Assembly (NCBI GenBank): GCA_037074765.1
Contig: JBAMDO010000050.1
Span: 62,001 to 126,000, forward strand
Reading direction: 5' to 3'
From: Mansonella perstans
Lineage: Eukaryota > Nematoda > Chromadorea > Rhabditida > Onchocercidae
Length of the DNA stretch: 64,000 nt
Shown: positions 54,073 to 64,000 of the stretch, piece by piece
Numbering within the stretch: position 1 is the first letter of the stretch
Layout of the letters: every line of letters starts with the position of its first letter
The notes under the pieces: model-generated
Databases searched by the model: none
What the model saw: only the letters and a program-made list of their open reading frames with translations
Told to the model about the DNA's origin: nothing
Program-made: the position numbers and the translations under genes

Positions 54073-56334
54073 ATCCATCTCCCTTTCTCTCTTGTTCTTG
54101 ATCCCTTTAATATTCTACCGTAGGGTCATCTATTTGTTCATGTAACCAAAGGTGAGATCCTATGACGACCTTCTTTGTACAAACCCTTAAACATACGAAT
54201 ATATACACACATATAGATGAATGGATACACTTATTCTTCACTAAACATCATGGAGAAATAGATGATAGTAGCTTGTCGAAGAGTAGTTGCACAAATTTTT
54301 AATCCCAGAGCGCTCAAAGACGCGGTGCTGTGTACCACCAAAGAATCTGTCACAGAAACATTTTTGATAGTACCTACAGATGCAACTGCGTTTCCAGAAC
54401 GATAGCGGACGTTCTAAATGGTTGCCAATGCTTCAAATCAAGATCTAATTATGATCACACATTTTCATTCTTAGGTCTTCTTTGCCTCATTGAGCACAAC
54501 AAATTCATTGTTTAGATGAGTAGGATGGATCAGCTGAATAAAAACACTGAAATAGATAAGGAAAGTTTCATTCCCGATTCATAAGAATAATAAATGACTT
54601 CCACACCTATTTATTTAAGCTTCACCTAATACAACAGTTGAATCGCAATACACTGTAATCTCACAATAGCACTTCGCCATCTGCCAAACCTTTATACTGA
54701 AGGCTTTTTAATCGGAGTTAAGCAAATATGATAATTCATATTGAGTTCGGAAAGTGTACCAGCACTTTTTTGGATTACCTATACTGAATATAAATTTTTT
54801 CTGCAATCTGCTCTCGTTTGATTGAGCATCTGCGAGTCTATCTAAATATATCTCAAGCATAGGACTCACCTAGAAAAAAAATCCAGAAGACTGCAGATAA
54901 AGAATGTCACTATCCCGCAAATGCGCATTATAGTGCAGTATATGAGTAATTTTTATTAGTGAATTGGTTTCCGCAATTGGGAACAATGTTTGTGGCAAAT
55001 TTTTTTTTCAAACTTCAGAAATTAACTTTGCAAAAACAGACCAAACTCCTAAAACTTTCCATTTAACTATGATTTAGTTATGAAGAGATAAAAAATAATA
55101 CATATATATTTCAAATTTGCGATAAGTTGATCTGTTAATATATTTTAGCCCAAAACTCGAGTTTGATGTTTGACCTGAGGTGAACGACGCTTTGAGAAAT
55201 GCTAAACACTTTATATTTCTAAATTTTGCTAAACATTTCGAACAAATCCAAACTGATTTAATCATTCCTAGAATGCTTTTAGAACCGGCTCTATCAATGT
55301 GATATCACGAAATTACAACCATTAATTTTGCAATTGCATATTCATAACGCTATATATATAAAGGTAACTTAATCTCCATGAACCACTTATAAACTTTATT
55401 TGATTTACCTCCAGATTTAAAGTTTATTTTGAATCTGAAGATTTGCAAGTAAAATTATGCACTAACCCACAGCTTCCCCGGAGAAATAAAAAGTGATATA
55501 ATAAATCGCATACCAGACAACATAAGCTATTCATTCACCACCGTTCAACTCAAAGTTTAGCTTGGCAAAAAAACATATAAAAAAGGCCTAGCACGGAGAG
55601 AGCAGTGAAAATTGAAAGGTTCCACTTCGCCAACAGTTAATGCAGGAAGTTTGAAGTAAACATTTCAGTAAAGACATTACAATTAATGAAGTTCCACTTC
55701 ATTGAACACATTTCAATAGAGCAAATAGCAACTTTCAAGTCTTCATTAGTCTCACTTGACCTTTTAAGATCGTTCCTGTAAAAAACCGTAAAAATGAGAG
55801 GACGAAAGTCGTGCTAAAAAAAGTCGATGGTAATTCAAATAGTGAATACTCAAACAAAAAACAAATTGACACACATGAAAAATAGAAGCAGAGGAACTTA
55901 GAAAACATAAATCGTGAGAAACGTTGATAGAAAACTGTAAGACTAGAAAACGGAAAACCAAACTGTTACAAGTTTTAAATTTTCAGCAAATGGAACACTG
56001 AATAAACGAGTTGGCTAGCAGTTCAAAGGTGCGCAAATTTGGATATTTTGATAAGGTTAGTGGGAATTTAAAACTCGCGAATATCAAAAAACTTAATTCG
56101 GATTACTCGAGATCAGTTTGACAAGTTTTTTTTTACCATTAACTGAAAACTCATCAACGAGTTTGTTAAACAACTAAATTAATTTTAATTGGCTCTATGT
56201 TTTTCATCGAATAATCAAGTGAGGTATGTAAGAACTGCACAAAAAAACTGAAATCTTTTTTTACATCGAAGCACCGGCAGCGGAGATCGAAGCATCATAA
56301 TTAAAAAGCAACGACTGCACAACGACAACGACAA
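54073..56334. other. intergenic, AT-rich
   Basis: No gene recognised in 2.3 kb. Short frames at 54330-54515, 55074-55265 and 55764-55961 lack support. Confidence 0.45.
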
Positions 56335-56802
56335 ATGATTAACTTTCAAATTACTGATACATATCATTTTGCTATTGAAGATTATACAAGAGAAAACATG
56401 ATAAATCTACATTTATCGAATTATTTAGATCAAATTTGTGATGGGTATTTCGTTTCCACATAAAGAAACCTCCCGTTTCAGGTCAAGCGATACTGGCTAT
56501 GATTTTGGCATCCTTGAGAATCAAAAGTCAGAAAGAGAATGTAAGAATTCTTTCAAATTGAAATCGAATTTTAATAATCACCAAATTTCTAAATCAAAGA
56601 TCACGTTATCAACGAAAAGCAGTACCGGATTTTAACAATAAGTGATTTAATACCTAAAAGTACGAACAGAACTAAGCGAAACAAGGATAACAATTCTACA
56701 TTTCCTGCACCGTACAATTTATTTAAAGCCTCACAGTCCGCGCAAACCACAACTAACAAACTTCAAAATACCGAAATTTTCAAAAAGATCCATTTTCCTT
56801 GA
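56335..56802 (+). pseudogene. candidate gene or pseudogene, 37-nt intron and frameshift
   Basis: ATG 56335 opens 36 codons (MINFQITDTYHFAIEDYTRE...) to a GTATTT donor at 56445. A 37-nt segment ending CGTTTCAG then leads in phase into exon 2 (56482-56635), which encodes a Lys/Ser/Asn-rich peptide ending TAA, 87 aa in all. From 56593 a second frame, shifted by one base, is open for 69 codons to TGA at 56800 with similar composition (PKSTNRTKRNKDNN). One gene broken by a single-base indel would explain both. It converges on the zag-1 stop at 56934. No family recognised; whether the indel is real or a sequence error is unknown. Confidence 0.3.
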
Positions 56803-56933
56803 AAAGTCGTGGTTAAGAAATTTTTGAGTAAGCTTCAAATTCCACAATATCTTAAAAGCTCACCAGGAAACTGGAAATGAGCCACATACTACTCCAGCAG
56901 TAAAAAACGTGTAAGTTCACTGCGCCGTATCCA

Positions 56934-61440
<4,507 letters not shown>

Positions 61441-64000
61441 CTGTAATGAACATTTGCAGTATAAATTGAGTTACATAAAATGAAAAATTATGTACTATAT
61501 AACGTAAAAATACGTTACTGGTAAAGTTCTAAAATGATTATATACATTCAAAACAATAGGTGCTGTACCACCAACAAATTTTCAATTTAATTTCCTTTCA
61601 CTGTTTGTACCCAACTCAAACAAGGTTCCTTAAAGTGTCAAACGTGATTACGGGTTGTAAAATTTAAAGACAAAGAAAGACTGTTAAGTACATCGTTATA
61701 CAATGCATATAACAAAGACATTCAATAAATATTTGTAGTACACCATGGTAATGTAGCAGAGACGGTCTAAGATAAGTGCTGCGACAAAGCAGAATGTATT
61801 ACTAGAATAAAGATGTAAGTAAAAAAAGTCTCATATATTTTATTTACAACTTCAAAAGTATGAAATGACCAAAACGTGGGAATAATTTAAACCTTATTCA
61901 TACTTTCTTACTGTTGTAATGACTGTATATAACTGTTTTGCAGTTCAATTTTGACCAAACAGAGATGATTTAGAAATGAGAGCATTTTATATTGATAATA
62001 TCCAAATAAATTAAACTGCAAAATTTAGTTCATAAGCAGAACGGGTCATGCCAAAACAATTTGTATACATTTGCTTTGGACCTACGTAAACATTTCGCAC
62101 CGTTACTAGCATTAGGTCACTAAGATCTTATGGAAAAAGATGAGATGCTATGATGATATTTTCAGTAAGAGCAATGAAATTATGGAAATTTTAGAAAGCA
62201 TTCTAAACATAAAAAAAAATATAGCTGGGTAAAGTTGCGAAGTGAATGGAAAAGAATCAAAACATCAACAAACAGATTAACTAAAGCTAAAAGAATGATT
62301 TAACTTTTTAAATGCAAAAAAGGCAAATCAAGCCTTACAATACAAGACCAATAAGTACCAAAACTTTTGTTTATTCGATCCATTTACCAATAACTACACG
62401 ACTAGAAGATAACGTCGTGTACTGGCGGTACTTCTGATGTTTTGCAAACAATTCATTCCGTAAATACTATTTCTAATTAATTTATATTGACCTGTTCAAC
62501 TACACTGGCAAACAAACGAGAGGTGTTTATTTTTTAAGTTGAAAATTTCGAGAACATTTTCTATCACGATAATATTACAAGATTTTCATTCGTGCAAGCG
62601 AAAGGTATCTGTGTGAAATTTCATGAAAAAATTGAGATTAACACTCATACATGACGCATCTAGAAAGTCCCAGTTTCAGAATAATTCTAGCAGAAAGTAT
62701 GAAAGAACCTTAACTTGCTGAAAAAAAGTACTAAAATTCCTCATCTGAATGAGCAAACTTACTTCAACAAAAAAAAGCTATATCCATTTTGCTCAACAAA
62801 AAATATGCGAATATAGCAAATTAAAACAAGGAATATTAACATCAATAAAACAGAAAGTAATGAAGGAAAGGGTACAACAAAATTTGGCAATCAAGTACCC
62901 ATTCTTTTTTAAGTAGCCATTATGATTAATATTTTTGAGATTTTCAAACATCTTTACATTAACCTTCGCAATTACCGATAATATCAGTTGAACATTGCCT
63001 CTACGCAACGGATAATTCAGAAAGTCGATGGAAGATATGATTTTAAGAAACAGAAACAACCTGGATTTAAAAAAGAAAAAAAAAACAAACTCAGTTTTAA
63101 AGTTGCATCTATTTAGTTCTCATTTCTTTCCAGGATATTTTTCATGGTTAAGTTTTTCGACTATTGCTATTAAAATCACCGAATTGGAAGAATTTAAAAT
63201 TAAAAAGACTGTCAAATACAATGATTGCGACATTAAACTTCGAATTTTGCATCAAATACTGAATTATCACAACAATCGGTACTACCTGAACATACGAAAA
63301 AAAATTGAAAGGGTACGGTAGCTTGGATATGCCGTATATAACATGTGAATGAAAAGAATTGCGAATATACGGAGATACACACCTGCTCAACACTGCTATT
63401 ATACTATAACTTTGTTATGTACATAATAATCGCTATTTAAGCGATAAAAATAGCTGAATGATGCAGCAGTTATACGGTAACACGAAGTATCTTGATCGAA
63501 CCTCAATAATTTCTGAATTATACTAAATGCTAAAATCTTCTTCATTCTTTATTATCTCTGAACTTGCTCGAATACTTGAAAAACAAACTTATTGCATGAT
63601 TAATTAGTAAAGCCTTCTACATCAAAAAATAGATATGGGTATTTAAGAAAAAAAAAAACAAAGTATAGATTGTTAACAATTTACCAGAATTTTATTAAAT
63701 AAAATAAGCAATTAATATATATCTAATGTTATCGAACATGCGCACTAAGTATATATTTTCGCATTACGAAAAAAAAACAATACCTACAATGATAGCAATG
63801 GTGATAAAAAAAAATCAATACCACCCATAAATCCCGGGGCTTAGCGATGGTGATAAAAAAAATCAATACAATCCATAAATCCCGGGATTTAAAATAAATA
63901 CAATACTGATGATAAATAGAAAAAATTTCAAAATAAATGCACATAAGGATGTGTGCTATGTTCGTAATAAAAAAAGTAAGATTTATAAATTATTTGAAAA
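61441..64000 (-). other. zag-1 upstream intron, no exon found
   Basis: The exon at 61440 begins mid zinc-finger, so the gene must continue upstream on the minus strand. I searched this 2.56 kb for C2H2 fingers and TGEKP linkers and found none. It is therefore probably one long intron, open at the window edge. Open frames here (62793-63059, 63028-63393) are low-complexity. Confidence 0.6.
63797..63890. repeat. 49-bp tandem duplication with CCCGGG
   Basis: Two copies of a unit with ATGGTGATAAAAAAAA, TCAATAC, CCATAAATCCCGGG, starting at about 63798 and 63847. It gives a repetitive minus-strand frame (SRDLWIVLIFF / PRDLWVVLIFF) that is a repeat artefact rather than a gene. Confidence 0.85.

Noticed and set aside
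63729..63944. Minus-strand frame with repeated RDLWIVLIFF
   Set aside because: It arises from a 49-bp tandem DNA duplication; no other gene signals.

Overview
This window is nuclear DNA from a nematode, most likely a filarial or other clade III species. The evidence is a Major Sperm Protein domain gene, nematode-type gene content (UNC-24, SMG-3/UPF2, ZAG-1, a 24-cysteine Wnt), strong AT richness, many-exon genes with TTTCAG-type acceptors, and a T-rich relic of nematode mitochondrial nad1. It is a eukaryotic gene region. I see no operon in the bacterial sense, no CRISPR array, and no tRNA or rRNA gene.

Layout, left to right. 0-5 kb is mostly intergenic, with a few weak exon candidates. 5.1-10.85 kb (+) is a secreted protein with four MAM-like repeats. 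14.18-23.78 kb (+) is a 20-exon UPF2/SMG-3 gene (nonsense-mediated mRNA decay). About 24.95-25.9 kb is a graveyard: a mitochondrial nad1 insertion followed directly by a decayed non-LTR retrotransposon. 29.09-31.14 kb (-) is a class II ARF GTPase. 33.32-36.02 kb (-) is an UNC-24/STOML1-type protein (stomatin domain plus SCP2 domain). 36.65-37.94 kb (-) is a single-MSP-domain protein. 39.2-39.5 kb is a large CA microsatellite. 40-46 kb is gene-poor and holds one strong hairpin. 46.21-51.13 kb (+) is a Wnt gene, closest to the Wnt5/CWN-2 group. 51.1-56.8 kb has only weak candidates. 56.93-61.44 kb (-) is the C-terminal nine exons of a ZEB/ZAG-1 zinc-finger homeodomain regulator. Its N-terminal exons are not visible before the window ends.

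The genes do not form one pathway. They are ordinary chromosomal neighbours: RNA surveillance, Golgi trafficking, a membrane-raft/sensory protein, a sperm-type protein, and two neural/developmental regulators (Wnt and ZAG-1). Gene models were built by hand from splice sites and reading phase. For UPF2, ARF, UNC-24, MSP, Wnt and ZAG-1 the exons add up to a whole number of codons, which is a strong internal check. The MAM gene has one junction I could not resolve and one apparent GG acceptor.

I did not find a convincing new multi-gene system. The items most worth a second look are the 84-nt hairpin at 45.70 kb, the diverged inverted duplication near 27.9/28.3 kb, the nad1 insertion next to the LINE relic, the GC-AG introns in UPF2, the non-AG acceptor in the MAM gene, and several small spliced ORF candidates.
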